From NCBI RefSeq assembly GCF_001567565.1, contig NZ_LSSW01000013.1, positions 124,001 through 188,000 on the forward strand: a stretch of 64,000 bases of DNA. The letters are read 5' to 3'. The DNA comes from Ectopseudomonas composti. Lineage in GTDB: Bacteria > Pseudomonadota > Gammaproteobacteria > Pseudomonadales > Pseudomonadaceae. Numbering within the stretch: the stretch's first letter is position 1; every line of letters begins with the position of its first letter. The position numbers and the translations under genes are program-made. Shown one piece after another: positions 8,169 through 19,247 of the stretch. The notes under the pieces were generated by a model, which was not told where the DNA came from, made no database searches, and worked only from the letters and a program-made list of their open reading frames with translations.

Positions 8169-8663
8169 ATGAATTGGGCTGAGCGCTTGCGCGAAAACAT
8201 GCACGGTCTGGCGGAGTCGCTGGGCAATCTGTTGATGGAGGCTTTCCATTACCTGGCCTTGTTCGCCATTGGGGCGATTACGGCCTGGGCGGGGGTGATG
8301 GCCTTTATCGGCATGCTGGAGAAGGGCCACATCACGGTCGATGACATCCTGCTGCTGTTCATCTACCTGGAGCTGGCGGCGATGGTGGGGATCTATTTCA
8401 AGACCAACCACATGCCGATTCGCTTCATGATCTACGTGGCGATCACTGCGCTGACCCGCCTGCTGATTTCCGATATTTCCCACACCCACAAGCCGAGCTG
8501 GGGCGTGGTGATGGTGTCCGGGGCGATCCTGCTGCTGGCGTTGGCGATTCTGGTGGTGCGCTATGCCTCGTCGCGTTTCCCGGCCGTGGCTGGCCCGCAT
8601 CCGCGCAGCAAGGCGCGCAACCGTGCGGATGCGGAATCCGAGCGTGACGATATGTCTGACTGA
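8169..8663 (+). CDS. psiE: PsiE family inner-membrane protein
   Basis: The 164-residue protein has four hydrophobic segments and the PsiE hallmarks: DDILLLFIYLELAAMVGIYF, then HMPIRFMIYVAITALTRLL with a conserved HMPIRF turn. PsiE was named in E. coli as a phosphate-starvation-inducible membrane protein; its role is not established. I looked upstream for a Pho box and saw no convincing pair of CTGTCAT repeats. The ATG at 8169 follows GGGGAG by 8 nt. The C-terminal tail is charged and cytoplasmic. Confidence 0.8.
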   Translation: MNWAERLRENMHGLAESLGNLLMEAFHYLALFAIGAITAWAGVMAFIGMLEKGHITVDDILLLFIYLELAAMVGIYFKTNHMPIRFMIYVAITALTRLLISDISHTHKPSWGVVMVSGAILLLALAILVVRYASSRFPAVAGPHPRSKARNRADAESERDDMSD

Positions 8664-8714
8664 GATGTAGGGTGGATCGGGGCGCGTAGTCGACGCTGTT
8701 CTCATCTACCCGTG

Positions 8715-8750
8715 CGTGGGGTGGATCGATGAAGCGTGATCCACCCCACG
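8715..8750. terminator. Perfect 13-bp inverted repeat between convergent genes
   Basis: CGTGGGGTGGATC (8715-8727) and GATCCACCCCACG (8738-8750) are exact inverted copies around a 10-nt loop, between the stops of psiE and the SNF2 helicase. A related GTAGGGTGGATCGG occurs at 8668, so this may belong to a dispersed repeat family that also works as a two-way terminator. Confidence 0.6.
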
Positions 8751-8760
8751 AGGCGAGGCG

Positions 8761-11391
8761 TCAGCCGAGCGGCGCGAACAGCGCCGCCAGATCGGCCTCG
8801 TCCAGTTGCCACTGGCCCTGACTGCCACCGTCGAGCACGCCCTTGGCCAGGTTGGCCTTGGCGTGCTGCAGCTGCTGGATCTTTTCCTCGACGCTGCCAC
8901 GGGCGATCAGTTTGTAGACGAACACCGGCTTGTCCTGGCCGATGCGATAGGCGCGGTCGCTGGCCTGGGCTTCGGCAGCCGGATTCCACCAGGGGTCGAA
9001 GTGGATCACGGTGTCGGCGGCGGTCAGGTTGAGGCCGCTGCCGCCGGCCTTGAGACTGATCAGGAACACCGGGAATTCCCCGGCCTGGAAGCGCTCGACC
9101 GGTGTGCGCCGATCCTGGGTGCTGCCGGTCAGCTTGGTGTAGGCGATCTTGCGTGTCTGCAGTTCTGCCTCGATCAGCGCCAGCATCGAGGTGAACTGGG
9201 AGAACAGCAGCACGCGGCGGCCTTCGTCGACCAGCTCCTGAAGCATCTCCAGCAGGGCGCTGAGCTTGCCCGAGTCGCTGGCGCTCAAGGCGCTGCCGTC
9301 TTCGCCCAGCAGGCGCAGGTCACAGCAGCTCTGGCGTAGGCGCAGCAGGGCTTCGAGAATGACGATGTGGCTGCGTGCCAGGCCCTGGCGGGCGATCTCG
9401 TCGCGCACCTTCTTGTCCATGGCCAGGCGCAGGGTTTCATAGCGATCACGTTGCAGTTGGGTCATCTCGACCCACTGGGTGATCTCGGTCTTCGGCGGCA
9501 GCTCGCTGGCCACCTGTTCCTTGGTGCGGCGCAACAGGAAGGGGCGGATGCGCCCATTCAGGTGGGCCAGACGATGAGCGTCGCCGCGCTTTTCGATAGG
9601 CGTGCGGTAGTCACGTGTGAAGGCCTTGGCGTCGCCCAGCCAGCCGGGCATGAGGAAGTGGAACAGTGACCACAGCTCGCCCAGGTGGTTTTCCAGTGGT
9701 GTACCGGTCAGGCACAGACGCAGGTCGGCCTGCACCTGAGCGGCGGCCGTGGCGGCCTTGCTGCGCGGGTTCTTGATGTTCTGCGCTTCGTCGAGGATCA
9801 GCAGGCGATAGCGCTGCTGGTTGAGCGCCTTGAGATCGCGCGGCAGCAACGCGTAGGTGGTGAGGATGATGTCGTGCGCGGCAATCTCCTCGAACAGCGC
9901 CTTGCGTTTGCTGCCGTGCAGGGCCAGCACGCGTAACTCTGGGGTGAAGCGTTCGGCTTCGTCCTGCCAGTTGGGAATCAGGCTGGTGGGCATGACGATC
10001 AGCGCGGGCTGTTGCAGGCGTCCGGCCTGTTTCTCGCAGAGGATATGCGCCAGGGTCTGCAGGGTCTTGCCCAGGCCCATGTCATCGGCCAGCACGCCGC
10101 CGACGCGTAGCTCGGCCAGGGTCTGCATCCAGTTCAGCCCCTCCAGCTGATAGGTGCGCAACTCGGCGTTCAATCCACGGGGCGCAGCGACTTCACGGAC
10201 GAAAAGATGCTGCAGCCGCTCGGCGAAGCCACGCAGCTCATCGCCACCTTGCCAGCTCAGCGCCGGGCCGGTGGCCAGAGCAGCCAGGCGCGCCGCATCG
10301 GCGCGCCCGAGGCGCAGCGGCAGGTGGTCTTCACCCGGGTCGCGAAAGTACAGCTCGCCCAGCGTCGCCAGCAGCGGCTTGAGACGGGCGAAGGGCAGTG
10401 CGATGCGTTTGCCGCCTTGCGGCAGGTTGACCAGCAGACGGTCTTCATCCGAGCGTTGTGCCAGCGCTTCGGGCGCCAGCAGCCAGGGCGTGCGGCGAAT
10501 GGCCTGGAGCAGGATCGGCAGCAGGCTCAGGCGCTGGCCTTCGACTTCGATGCCCAGTTCGAGGTCGAACCAGTTCTGCTGCGGGTCCTCCTCGACTTCG
10601 GCGAACCAGTCGTCGACTTCGGCCAGGTTGTACTGGAAGTCCGGGCGCATCTGGATTTGCCAGCCTTCTGCACGCAATTGCGGCAAGCGCTGCTGGACGA
10701 AATCCAGCCAGTCGCGCTCACGCTCCAGTTCGAACGGCTCACCGGCCTCGGCGGGCAGTGCCTCGCTCTGGCGCAACGCCACTTGCAGACCGAGGCCTTC
10801 CAGGCGTTTGCGCAGTGTGGCTTCGGCCGTCGCGTCGCGGATCAGACGCAGGTTGGTGGCTTCATCCAGACGCTTGACCAGGTCCTTGGCCGGCTTGCCG
10901 AAGACGCGGTGTCCGGCGTAGTCGAAGGCCAGTGCAGCGCGGTGCTGAGTCTGTTCGTGCATGCGTCCCTTGCGCGCATCGAAGTGCACGCGCACCTGGC
11001 TGCCAAGGCTGAGGATGGGGGTAGGGGCGATGTTCTCGAGGCGTTTTTCCGCCAGCTCCTTGTTCGGCACGATGATGTCCGACAGGTCGCTGCCGGCACG
11101 CTGCCGGGTTTCCAGGGCGAGCAGTGCGGCGACCACGTGCTTGCAGTTGAAGCCGACCGGGCAGTTGCAGTGTCCGGTCACGCTCCACTTGCGCCCGTAG
11201 GGGTGCAGGGTGATGCGTTGCTGATAGGTCTGCCCGCCCGAGCCACGGCAATTGGCGAGCAGGCTGTTGTCCTTGAGGCTGAGCAGTCTGCTGCGCTTTT
11301 CTTCTGCGTAGGCGATACCACGACGCAGGTCGCCGGCGCCGAACTCCGAGCGCCAGTCTTCCTGTCGTAGCTGGTGGATATCCAGGGGCAT
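8761..11391 (-). CDS. SWIM zinc-finger SNF2-family helicase
   Basis: The 876-residue protein has a SWIM zinc finger near the N-terminus (CNCPVGFNCKH; Cys75, Cys77, Cys83, His85), a variable middle region, and a full SNF2 ATPase: motif I DDMGLGKT near residue 434, motif II DEAQ near 530, and the C-terminal SLKAGGSGLNLTAADTVIHF and QASDRAYRIGQ (motifs V and VI). Such proteins are DNA translocases of the RapA/HepA-like group; some sit in defence islands, but nothing nearby suggests that here. The ATG at 11391 (MPLDIHQL) fits the family start better than a TTG 51 bp upstream. Confidence 0.88.
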   Translation of the reverse strand: MPLDIHQLRQEDWRSEFGAGDLRRGIAYAEEKRSRLLSLKDNSLLANCRGSGGQTYQQRITLHPYGRKWSVTGHCNCPVGFNCKHVVAALLALETRQRAGSDLSDIIVPNKELAEKRLENIAPTPILSLGSQVRVHFDARKGRMHEQTQHRAALAFDYAGHRVFGKPAKDLVKRLDEATNLRLIRDATAEATLRKRLEGLGLQVALRQSEALPAEAGEPFELERERDWLDFVQQRLPQLRAEGWQIQMRPDFQYNLAEVDDWFAEVEEDPQQNWFDLELGIEVEGQRLSLLPILLQAIRRTPWLLAPEALAQRSDEDRLLVNLPQGGKRIALPFARLKPLLATLGELYFRDPGEDHLPLRLGRADAARLAALATGPALSWQGGDELRGFAERLQHLFVREVAAPRGLNAELRTYQLEGLNWMQTLAELRVGGVLADDMGLGKTLQTLAHILCEKQAGRLQQPALIVMPTSLIPNWQDEAERFTPELRVLALHGSKRKALFEEIAAHDIILTTYALLPRDLKALNQQRYRLLILDEAQNIKNPRSKAATAAAQVQADLRLCLTGTPLENHLGELWSLFHFLMPGWLGDAKAFTRDYRTPIEKRGDAHRLAHLNGRIRPFLLRRTKEQVASELPPKTEITQWVEMTQLQRDRYETLRLAMDKKVRDEIARQGLARSHIVILEALLRLRQSCCDLRLLGEDGSALSASDSGKLSALLEMLQELVDEGRRVLLFSQFTSMLALIEAELQTRKIAYTKLTGSTQDRRTPVERFQAGEFPVFLISLKAGGSGLNLTAADTVIHFDPWWNPAAEAQASDRAYRIGQDKPVFVYKLIARGSVEEKIQQLQHAKANLAKGVLDGGSQGQWQLDEADLAALFAPLG

Positions 11392-11531
11392 CAACGAAAC
11401 CCCGTGGTCAAGAGAGATGGGCGCATGAACGGGCCGTGGCAATGCAAAGCCGCAGATTTTCGCATAGCCGCGTGGGGATTAGCAGGCGTGCAGGGGCGAT
11501 TGCCGACGTGCAGTCGTGGCCAGGGACGATC

Positions 11532-12407
11532 TCAGGTCTCGAAGGCTGCCCGGTATTGCCTCGGCGTGGCGCCCAGTGCCTGGCGAAAGCGATTGCTGAA
11601 GTGGCTGGCGCTGGCGAATCCGCAGGCCAGCGCCACCTCGCTCAGTGCCGGGTGTGGCTGACGCAGCATCTGACAGGCGCGCGCCAGGCGCCGGGTCAGT
11701 ACGTAACGATGCGGCGGCAGGCCGAAGCTGGTCTGGAACATGCGCGCGAAGTGATATTCCGACAGGGCGCAGAGCGCCGCCAACTGGCTCAGTGGCAGCG
11801 GTGTGTCCAGGTGTTGTTCGATGAAGTCGCGTACGCGTTTGCGCTGCAACGGTGCCAGCCCACCTTTGAGGCGAAGGCCCTGGCGCAGGCCAACCTGGGT
11901 CAGCAGCGCATGGTCGAGCATGGTATGGGCCAGGCTGCTGGCCAGCAGGCGTTCGCCGGGCTCCTGCCAGTCGAGGACGCAGAGTTGACGAAAGCGCGCA
12001 GATTGCTCGGCGTCTTCGAGAAAGGTCGCTTCCTGCAGTTGCAGGCTGCGTGGCTCGCGGTCGAGCAGGGCCACGGCGCCGAGGGCGAAGCGTTCCTGCT
12101 CTATATAAAGATGGGCAAGTTGAATTTCGCCGTTGATGATCCAGGCTGATTGATGTTCGGCCGGCAGGATGCACAGCTTGTCCGGGGCTCCCTTGTTGCC
12201 GGGTTGCTCGCGCCGGAAGGTGCCGGTGCCGCCGGCCAGATAGCAGGACAGCGTGTGATGGCTGGGGGCAAGGTAGTCGCGTGCATCATGGGCGTTGCTC
12301 CAGCGCGCCACAGCCATGCCATTGCCCAGCTCGGCCATGGCATGCAGCCGCGCGTTAGCCGAGCGACTCATGCTCTGGAAAACCTGCAGATGCTCGAATT
12401 GCGCCAT
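11532..12407 (-). CDS. AraC-family transcriptional regulator
   Basis: The 291-residue protein has an N-terminal cupin-like sensing region and a C-terminal AraC DNA-binding domain with two helix-turn-helix units: PLSQLAALCALSEYHFARMF and LSEVALACGFASASHFSNRF, then ATPRQYR. AAGGAG precedes the ATG at 12407 (a GTG lies one codon upstream). It is divergent from the beta-glucosidase gene across about 200 bp, so it may control that gene in response to a sugar; this is a position-based guess. Confidence 0.82.
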   Translation of the reverse strand: MAQFEHLQVFQSMSRSANARLHAMAELGNGMAVARWSNAHDARDYLAPSHHTLSCYLAGGTGTFRREQPGNKGAPDKLCILPAEHQSAWIINGEIQLAHLYIEQERFALGAVALLDREPRSLQLQEATFLEDAEQSARFRQLCVLDWQEPGERLLASSLAHTMLDHALLTQVGLRQGLRLKGGLAPLQRKRVRDFIEQHLDTPLPLSQLAALCALSEYHFARMFQTSFGLPPHRYVLTRRLARACQMLRQPHPALSEVALACGFASASHFSNRFRQALGATPRQYRAAFET

Positions 12408-12623
12408 CACCTTCTCCTTGATGCCGTCATGCTACGCCAGCCGCCAGGCAAAACCAGTGGTGACGAAAAAAATGCGCAAGTTTGTGTAAGTCAGGGGTCG
12501 TACGTTCTGCAACGCCTGGCAATGGTGCCTGGAATTTTTGCGCCAACCTGCGGCGCGGTGAGTGGACTCGGAGTATCGTTGCGGCCACTCAAACAATGAT
12601 TTTCATCCCGGATGCCGCTATCG

Positions 12624-14918
12624 ATGAAATACCTGCGCCAGTTCGCTCTCGCCTCTGCCTTGATCACTCCCGGCCTGCTGGCTGCGGCTCCTTCGCTCGA
12701 TGACAAGTCGGCCTTCATCGCCGACCTGGTCAGCCGCATGACCCTGGAAGAAAAGGTCGGCCAGTTGCGCCTGATCAGCATCGGCGGCGACATGCCGCGC
12801 GAGCGCATCCGTGAGGAAATGGCCGCCGGGCGCATCGGAGCGACCTTCAACTCGGTGGTGCGCCCGGAAAACCGCCCGATGCAGGAGGCCGCACTGCGTA
12901 GCCGCCTGGGTATTCCGGTGTTCTTCGCCTACGACATCATTCACGGCCATCGCACCACGTTCCCCATCGGCCTGGGCTTGGCCTCGAGCTGGGACATCCC
13001 GGCCATCGAAAACAGCGCTCGGGTCGCCGCCTTCGAGGCCAGTGCCGATGGCCTGGACATGACCTTCGCGCCGACCGTCGACATTTCCCGCGATCCACGT
13101 TGGGGCCGCACCTCCGAAGGGTTCGGCGAAGATCCCTATCTGGTCTCGCGCATCGCCGCCGCCATGGTGCACGGTTACCAGGGCAAAACACCCAGTGATC
13201 CGCAGCGCATCATGGCCAGCGTCAAGCACTTCGCCCTGTACGGCGCCGTGGAGGGTGGCCGCGACTACAACGTGGTCGACATGAGCCCGATGCGCATGTA
13301 TCAGGACTACCTGCCGCCCTATCGCGCCGCCATCGATGCTGGCGCTGGTGGAGTGATGGTGGCGCTGAACGCGATCAATGGCGTGCCGGCGTCGGCCAAT
13401 ACCTGGCTGCTGCGCGACCTGCTTCGCCGCGACTGGGGCTTCAAGGGCGTGGCGCTGAGCGACCACGGTGCGATCACCGAGTTGCTGCGCCATGGCGTGG
13501 CCGCCGATGGTCGTGAGGCCGCGCGCCTGGCCATCACCGCAGGCGTCGGCATGAGCATGGCCGACACCCTTTACGATCAGGAGCTTCCGGGCCTGGTGCG
13601 CAGCGGCGCGGTGCCACAGAGCGTGCTGGATGAGGCCGTTACCCATGTGCTCAACACCAAGTACGACCTCGGGCTGTTCCATGACCCGTTCCGCCGCATC
13701 GGCCGCGCCGAGGACGACCCGGTCGACGTGAACGCCGAAAGCCGTCTGCACCGTGGCGATGCACGGGCCATGGCGCGCGACTCCCTGGTACTGCTGGAAA
13801 ACCATGGCGACACCCTGCCATTGAGCAAGAAGACCACCGTCGCCTTGATCGGCCCGCTGGCTGATTCACCGGTGGACATGCTCGGCAGCTGGTCGGCAGT
13901 TGGGGTGGCCGACCAGGCCGTGACCCTGCGCAAGGGCATGGAGGCGGCGCTCGCAGGGCAGGGCAAGCTGCTCTACGCCGTGGGCGCCAACGTCACCGAC
14001 GATGCCCATGTGATCAATTACCTCAACCAGCTCAACTGGGACCGCCCGGAGGTCGTGCTGGACAAGCGCACGCCGCAGCAGATGTTGGAGGAGGCTGTGC
14101 GCGTCGCCGCCCAGGCAGACGTCATCGTGGCTGCGGTGGGCGAGGCGCGGGGGATGTCCCACGAGTCGTCCAGCCGTACCCGCCTGGATCTGCCGGACAG
14201 CCAGCAGGCCCTGCTGCGCGCGCTCAAGGCCACCGGCAAGCCGCTGGTACTGGTGCTGATGAATGGCCGGCCGCTGGCGCTGAGCTGGGAGAAGGAAAAC
14301 GCCGATGCGATGCTGGAGACCTGGTACAGCGGCATCGAGGGTGGCCATGCCATCGCCGATGTGCTGTTCGGCGAGCACAACCCTTCCGGCAAGCTGCCGA
14401 TCACCTTCCCGCGCTCGGTCGGGCAGATTCCCACCTACTACAATCACCTGCGTCTGGGCCGCCCCTACACACCGGGCACGCCGGGCAACTACACGTCGCA
14501 GTATTTCGAGGAGCCCAATGGCCCGCTGTATCCATTCGGCTATGGTTTGAGCTATAGCGAGTTCCAGTTGTCGGCACCGAAGCTGTCGGCCGAGCGCATG
14601 GCGCCGAACGAGAAGATCCGCGTCAGTGTCACGCTTAAGAACGCCGGGACACGGGCAGGGGCGACCGTCGTGCAGCTCTATCTGCATGACGAGGCGGCTT
14701 CCGTGATCCGTCCGGTGAAGGAACTCAAGGATTTTCGCAGGGTCAAGCTTGAGGCAGGTGAGGCGCGCGAGCTGAGTTTCGAGATCGACGAAACCATGCT
14801 GCGTTTCTACAACGCCAGCCTGCAGCATGTCAGCGAGCCAGGTGCCTTCCGTGTCCAACTGGGGTTGGATTCGGAGAGCGTGCAGGAGGCGCGTTTCGAA
14901 TTGTTGCCACGCCAGTGA
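12624..14918 (+). CDS. bglX: Periplasmic beta-glucosidase, GH3 family (BglX)
   Basis: The 764-residue protein starts with a signal peptide (MKYLRQFALASALITPGLLAAA), then has the GH3 N-terminal barrel, the GH3 C-terminal domain (SGKLPITFPRSVGQIPTYYNH) and a fibronectin-III-like tail (VSVTLKNAGTRAGATVVQLY). The catalytic nucleophile is Asp280 in GFKGVALSDHGAI. It hydrolyses beta-glucosides in the periplasm. ATG at 12612 is an alternative start four codons upstream; neither has a strong ribosome site. Its position just before opgGH, which makes periplasmic beta-glucans, suggests that the substrate could be glucan-derived oligosaccharides. Confidence 0.9.
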   Translation: MKYLRQFALASALITPGLLAAAPSLDDKSAFIADLVSRMTLEEKVGQLRLISIGGDMPRERIREEMAAGRIGATFNSVVRPENRPMQEAALRSRLGIPVFFAYDIIHGHRTTFPIGLGLASSWDIPAIENSARVAAFEASADGLDMTFAPTVDISRDPRWGRTSEGFGEDPYLVSRIAAAMVHGYQGKTPSDPQRIMASVKHFALYGAVEGGRDYNVVDMSPMRMYQDYLPPYRAAIDAGAGGVMVALNAINGVPASANTWLLRDLLRRDWGFKGVALSDHGAITELLRHGVAADGREAARLAITAGVGMSMADTLYDQELPGLVRSGAVPQSVLDEAVTHVLNTKYDLGLFHDPFRRIGRAEDDPVDVNAESRLHRGDARAMARDSLVLLENHGDTLPLSKKTTVALIGPLADSPVDMLGSWSAVGVADQAVTLRKGMEAALAGQGKLLYAVGANVTDDAHVINYLNQLNWDRPEVVLDKRTPQQMLEEAVRVAAQADVIVAAVGEARGMSHESSSRTRLDLPDSQQALLRALKATGKPLVLVLMNGRPLALSWEKENADAMLETWYSGIEGGHAIADVLFGEHNPSGKLPITFPRSVGQIPTYYNHLRLGRPYTPGTPGNYTSQYFEEPNGPLYPFGYGLSYSEFQLSAPKLSAERMAPNEKIRVSVTLKNAGTRAGATVVQLYLHDEAASVIRPVKELKDFRRVKLEAGEARELSFEIDETMLRFYNASLQHVSEPGAFRVQLGLDSESVQEARFELLPRQ

Positions 14919-15089
14919 GGGCGTGGCCCTAGGAGGCGAAAATATACTCGCTCAAGCACCTGTGCCGGACTTCACGATCTGGTAATAATGCGCAGAAAGA
15001 ATCCGCGCATGCGGAGACGTCACCGTTCGGTTGGCTGTCTGCATCGTGCTCGCGCTGTCTTTATACCATTCGCCCGTTTTCAACTCCCT

Positions 15090-15118
15090 GCAGCGGCCGC
15101 CCTTGGGCTGGCCGCTGC
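15090..15118 (+). promoter_or_regulatory. Leader hairpin before opgG
   Basis: GCAGCGGCC (15090-15098) and GGCCGCTGC (15110-15118) form a perfect 9-bp stem with an 11-nt loop, about 36 nt before the opgG start. It lacks a T tract, so it is more likely an mRNA leader structure than a terminator. Confidence 0.4.
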
Positions 15119-15153
15119 CTGTCAGTACGTGTTGCCCTGGAGGCTTTGTGTCG

Positions 15154-16713
15154 ATGAGTCGTTGTTCTGGAGCCCGTATGGGCAAGGCCGGCAAGCTGGC
15201 CCTCTGTGTGCTCCCCATGCTGTTCGCTGCCCAGAGCTGGGCATTCGATCTGGATGATGTGGCGGTCAAGGCCAAGGCCCTGGCGGCCGAGAAGTACAGT
15301 GCACCGCAGAGCAATCTGCCGGCATCCCTGCGTGACCTGCCGTTCGCCGGCTATCAGAAGGTGCGCTTCCTCGAGGACAAGGCCTACTGGCGCGACGGCA
15401 AGACGCCGTTCCAGCTGTACTTCTTCCATCAGGGCATGCATTTCGATCTGCCAGTGAAGATCAACGAAGTGACCGCCGAGGGTACGCACGAAATCAAGTA
15501 CGACCCGTCGATGTTCGACTTCGGCGACCTCGACCTGAAGCCGGAGGATCTCAAGGATCTCGGTTTCGCTGGCTTCAAGGTGATCAACGAAATCAACGCC
15601 AAAGGCACGCACGACGAAGTGATGAGCGTGCTCGGTGCCAGCTACTTCCGCATCGTCGGCAAGGGTCAGGTATTCGGTCTGTCCGCCCGCGGTCTGGCCA
15701 TCGATACCGCGCTGCCGTCCGGCGAGGAGTTTCCGCGCTTCAGCGAGTTCTGGATCGAGAAGCCGCAACCGGATCGCCGCAGCCTGGTGATCTACGCACT
15801 GCTCGAGTCGCCGCGTGCCACCGGTGCCTATCGCATGGAAATCAAGCCGGGCCGCGACAGCGTGCTCGACGTGCAATCGAAGGTGTACCTGCGCGATAAC
15901 GTCGAGAAGCTCGGTATCGCACCGCTGACCAGCATGTACCTGTTCGGCGCGAACCAGCCCTGGCCGCGTCCCAACTACCGTCCGCAACTGCACGACTCCG
16001 ATGGCCTGGCCATCCATGCCGGCAACGGTGAATGGATCTGGCGCCCGCTGAACAACCCGCAGCGCCTCAACGTCAGCAGCTACCGCATCGACAATCCGCG
16101 TGGTTTCGGTCTGATGCAGCGTGGTCGCGATTTCGCGCAGTACCAGGACCTCGACGATCGCTACGAGCTGCGCCCGAGCGGTTGGGTGGAAACCGTCGGT
16201 GATTGGGGCGCCGGTCATGTCGAGCTGGTGGAGATTCCCACGCCGGATGAAACCAACGACAACATCGTCGCTCTGTGGCGCCCGGACCAGCTTCCGGCTC
16301 AGGGTGAGTCGCTGGATATCGCGTATCGCCTTCACTTCAGCCGTGATGATGCCAAGCTGCATGATTCAGAACTGGCCATGGTCAGCCAGACCCGTCTGTC
16401 CGAGGGTGACATCAAGCAGGCCAACCTGATCCGTCAGGCCGATGGCAGTACTGCGTTGGTGGTCGACTTCGTTGGCGAGGAACTGGCCAAGCGTTCTCCC
16501 GATGCGGCGCCTGGTGTGCAGGTCAGCGTCGATGGCAACGCCGAGTTGCTGGAAGACACTCTGCGTTACAACCCGGTGAGCAAGGGCTGGCGTATGACCT
16601 TGCGGATCAAGGTCAAGGACCCGGCGCAGCCGGTGGAGATGCGTGCCGCGCTGGTCGAGGATGGCAAGCCATTGTCGGAAACCTGGAGCTATCAGCTGCC
16701 TTCCCATGAATAA
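15154..16713 (+). CDS. opgG: OpgG, periplasmic glucan biosynthesis protein
   Basis: The 519-residue product matches MdoG/OpgG along its length: signal peptide ending LFAAQSWAF, then [61 protein letters not shown] and [12 protein letters not shown]. OpgG is periplasmic and adds or controls the branching of osmoregulated periplasmic glucans made by OpgH. The chosen ATG at 15154 follows GGAGG by 10 nt; a GTG at 15148 is possible. It overlaps the opgH start by 8 bp, so the two are translated as an operon. Confidence 0.93.
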   Translation: MSRCSGARMGKAGKLALCVLPMLFAAQSWAFDLDDVAVKAKALAAEKYSAPQSNLPASLRDLPFAGYQKVRFLEDKAYWRDGKTPFQLYFFHQGMHFDLPVKINEVTAEGTHEIKYDPSMFDFGDLDLKPEDLKDLGFAGFKVINEINAKGTHDEVMSVLGASYFRIVGKGQVFGLSARGLAIDTALPSGEEFPRFSEFWIEKPQPDRRSLVIYALLESPRATGAYRMEIKPGRDSVLDVQSKVYLRDNVEKLGIAPLTSMYLFGANQPWPRPNYRPQLHDSDGLAIHAGNGEWIWRPLNNPQRLNVSSYRIDNPRGFGLMQRGRDFAQYQDLDDRYELRPSGWVETVGDWGAGHVELVEIPTPDETNDNIVALWRPDQLPAQGESLDIAYRLHFSRDDAKLHDSELAMVSQTRLSEGDIKQANLIRQADGSTALVVDFVGEELAKRSPDAAPGVQVSVDGNAELLEDTLRYNPVSKGWRMTLRIKVKDPAQPVEMRAALVEDGKPLSETWSYQLPSHE

Positions 16714-19246
16714 CACCCTAGACACCACACAGATCCAGGAATATCTGGGTGAACTGCCGCTCGATCAGGAGCGGCAGCAGGCCTTGGCCAATCGCCTGGA
16801 AGAGGAGGGTGGGGATCTCGCGACCCTGCACCGTGCCCTGCACGAGGACGACCAGGCGGCTGCCGAGCCCCAGGAAGAAACCCGTGAGATGCTCGAATCG
16901 GTACCCGCTCGGCTGGCCCTGGGGTGGCCGGATGCATTCGAGCGCGGTTGCCGGATCGTGCCGGATCATCAGGGGCGTCCGACTATCGACTCGACGCCGC
17001 CGATCACCCGTACGCGCATGGTGCCCGAGCCCTGGCAGACCAACATCCTGCAACGCGGCTGGCGCCGTCTGAAGGGCGAGAAGCCGGCCCCGCGACCGCG
17101 TACGCGCGAGAGCGAGGACTTCGCCGAGGAGCGCTGGCGTCACGTTGCCGCGGTGCGCCGCACTGCGCTGCTTATCTTGATGATCTCGCAGACCGTGGTC
17201 GCCACCTGGTACATGAAGTCGGTGCTGCCCTACCAGGGCTGGTCGCTGGTCGATCTGGGCCTGGTGTTCGAGCAGCCCTGGCAGGAGTCGGCGCGGCAGA
17301 TCCTGCCATATGTGGTGCAGACCAGCATCCTGGCGCTTTTCGCCCTGCTGTTCTGCTGGGTGTCGATGGGCTTCTGGACGGCGCTGATGGGCTTCTTCCA
17401 GCTGCTCAAGGGGCGTGATCGTTACAGCATTTCCGCCAGCAGCTGTGGGGACGAGCCGATTTCGCCGCGTGCGCGTACCGCGCTGGTCATGCCGATTGCC
17501 AACGAGCACGTGCCGCGTGTATTCGCCGGCCTGCGCGCGACTTTCGAATCGCTCAAGGCCACCGGCCAGCTCGAACACTTCGATTTCTTCGTGCTCAGCG
17601 ACAGCAACGACCCGGACATCTGCGTGGCCGAACAGCAGGCCTGGATGGAGCTGTGCCGTGAGGTAGAAGGCTTCGGCCATATCTTCTACCGTCGCCGTCG
17701 GCGTCGGGTGAAGCGCAAGAGCGGCAACATCGACGACTTCTGCCGGCGCTGGGGCAGCAACTACCGCTACATGGTGGTGCTCGATGCCGACAGCGTGATG
17801 AGTGGCGAATGCCTGACTCGCCTGGTGCGCCTGATGGAAGCCAACCCGGGTGCCGGCATCATCCAGACCGCGCCCAAGGCGTCCGGCATGGATACCCTCT
17901 ATGCGCGTCTGCAACAGTTTGCCACCAGCGTGTACGGGCCGCTGTTCACCGCCGGCCTCAACTTCTGGCAGCTGGGGGAGTCGCACTACTGGGGGCATAA
18001 CGCGATAATTCGGGTCAAACCCTTCATCGAGCACTGCGCCCTGGCGCCGTTGCCCGGAACGGGCTCGTTCGCCGGCGCGATCCTCTCCCATGACTTCGTC
18101 GAAGCCGCGCTGATGCGCCGTGCCGGCTGGGGCGTATGGATCGCCTACGACCTGCCCGGCAGTTACGAAGAGCTGCCGCCGAACCTGCTCGACGAGCTCA
18201 AGCGCGACCGCCGCTGGTGTCATGGCAACCTGATGAACTTCCGCCTGTTCCTGGTGCGCGGGATGCATGCGGTGCACCGTGTGGTGTTCCTTACTGGCGT
18301 CATGTCCTACCTGTCCGCGCCGCTGTGGCTGCTGTTCCTGGTGCTGTCGACCTGCCTGCTGGCGATCCACACGCTGATGGTGCCGGAGTACTTCCTGCAG
18401 CCCAACCAGCTCTACCCCTTGTGGCCGCGCTGGCAGCCGCAGGAAGCGGTGGCGCTGTTCTCGGCGACCATGACACTGCTGTTCCTGCCCAAGCTGCTCA
18501 GTGTGTTGCTGATCTGGATCAAGGGCGCCGAAGCCTACGGTGGCCGCACGCGCGTGCTGTTGTCGATGCTCCTGGAGGCGTCCTGCTCGGTGCTGCTGGC
18601 GCCGGTGCGCATGCTGTTCCACAGCCTGTTCGTCACCGCCGCCTTCCTGGGTTGGTCGGTGCAGTGGAACTCGCCGCAGCGCGTGGATGATTCCACCCCC
18701 TGGAGCGAAGCGTTTCGCCGTCATGGCACCCAGGTCTTGATCGGTATCAGCTGGACCGCACTGGTCGCCTGGCTCAACCCGGACTTCCTCTGGTGGCTGG
18801 CGCCTATCGTGGTATCGCTGGTGCTGTCGCCGGCGGTCTCGGTACTGACCAGTCGCACCGCACCGGGCTTGGCTGCGCGGCGCAGCAAGCTGTTCCTGAT
18901 TCCCGAGGAGCACAAGGTGCCGGTGGAGCTGAGCAACACTTCCGAGTACGAGCAGCTGAACAGCTCGCGCGCACTGAGCAAGGGCTTTTTGCGAGCGGTG
19001 GTCGACCCGCTTTACAACGCCCTGGTCTGCGCCATGGCTCGTGCTCGCCACGCCAAGGTGGTGCCGGCGGCCGAAGCGCTGCGCGATGAGCGTATCGATG
19101 AAATCCTCGACGCCGGGCCGCAAGGCAAGGTCGAGGCGACTCGCTGGCGTCTGCTCAACGATCCTGACGGCATGGCGCGGCTGCATGCGCGTATCTGGCA
19201 GGAAGCGCAATACCATGCCTGGCGCGACGCCCTGCGCGATGCCTGA
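16706..19246 (+). CDS. opgH: OpgH, glucans biosynthesis glucosyltransferase
   Basis: The 846-residue inner-membrane protein has the OpgH family 2 glycosyltransferase core between membrane segments: [22 protein letters not shown] (DAD), [17 protein letters not shown] (the ED-like HDF) and the RRWCHGN (R/QxxRW-type) motif. It polymerises UDP-glucose into the beta-glucan backbone and passes it to the periplasm, where OpgG acts. It begins inside the opgG stop region (8-bp overlap). The C-terminal cytoplasmic tail is long, as in Pseudomonas OpgH. Confidence 0.94.
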   Translation: MNNTLDTTQIQEYLGELPLDQERQQALANRLEEEGGDLATLHRALHEDDQAAAEPQEETREMLESVPARLALGWPDAFERGCRIVPDHQGRPTIDSTPPITRTRMVPEPWQTNILQRGWRRLKGEKPAPRPRTRESEDFAEERWRHVAAVRRTALLILMISQTVVATWYMKSVLPYQGWSLVDLGLVFEQPWQESARQILPYVVQTSILALFALLFCWVSMGFWTALMGFFQLLKGRDRYSISASSCGDEPISPRARTALVMPIANEHVPRVFAGLRATFESLKATGQLEHFDFFVLSDSNDPDICVAEQQAWMELCREVEGFGHIFYRRRRRRVKRKSGNIDDFCRRWGSNYRYMVVLDADSVMSGECLTRLVRLMEANPGAGIIQTAPKASGMDTLYARLQQFATSVYGPLFTAGLNFWQLGESHYWGHNAIIRVKPFIEHCALAPLPGTGSFAGAILSHDFVEAALMRRAGWGVWIAYDLPGSYEELPPNLLDELKRDRRWCHGNLMNFRLFLVRGMHAVHRVVFLTGVMSYLSAPLWLLFLVLSTCLLAIHTLMVPEYFLQPNQLYPLWPRWQPQEAVALFSATMTLLFLPKLLSVLLIWIKGAEAYGGRTRVLLSMLLEASCSVLLAPVRMLFHSLFVTAAFLGWSVQWNSPQRVDDSTPWSEAFRRHGTQVLIGISWTALVAWLNPDFLWWLAPIVVSLVLSPAVSVLTSRTAPGLAARRSKLFLIPEEHKVPVELSNTSEYEQLNSSRALSKGFLRAVVDPLYNALVCAMARARHAKVVPAAEALRDERIDEILDAGPQGKVEATRWRLLNDPDGMARLHARIWQEAQYHAWRDALRDA

Positions 19247-19247
19247 T

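Noticed and set aside
8761-11391. SNF2 helicase as part of a defence island
   Set aside because: Neighbours are PsiE, AraC and beta-glucosidase; no nuclease, methylase or phage-sensing gene is nearby.
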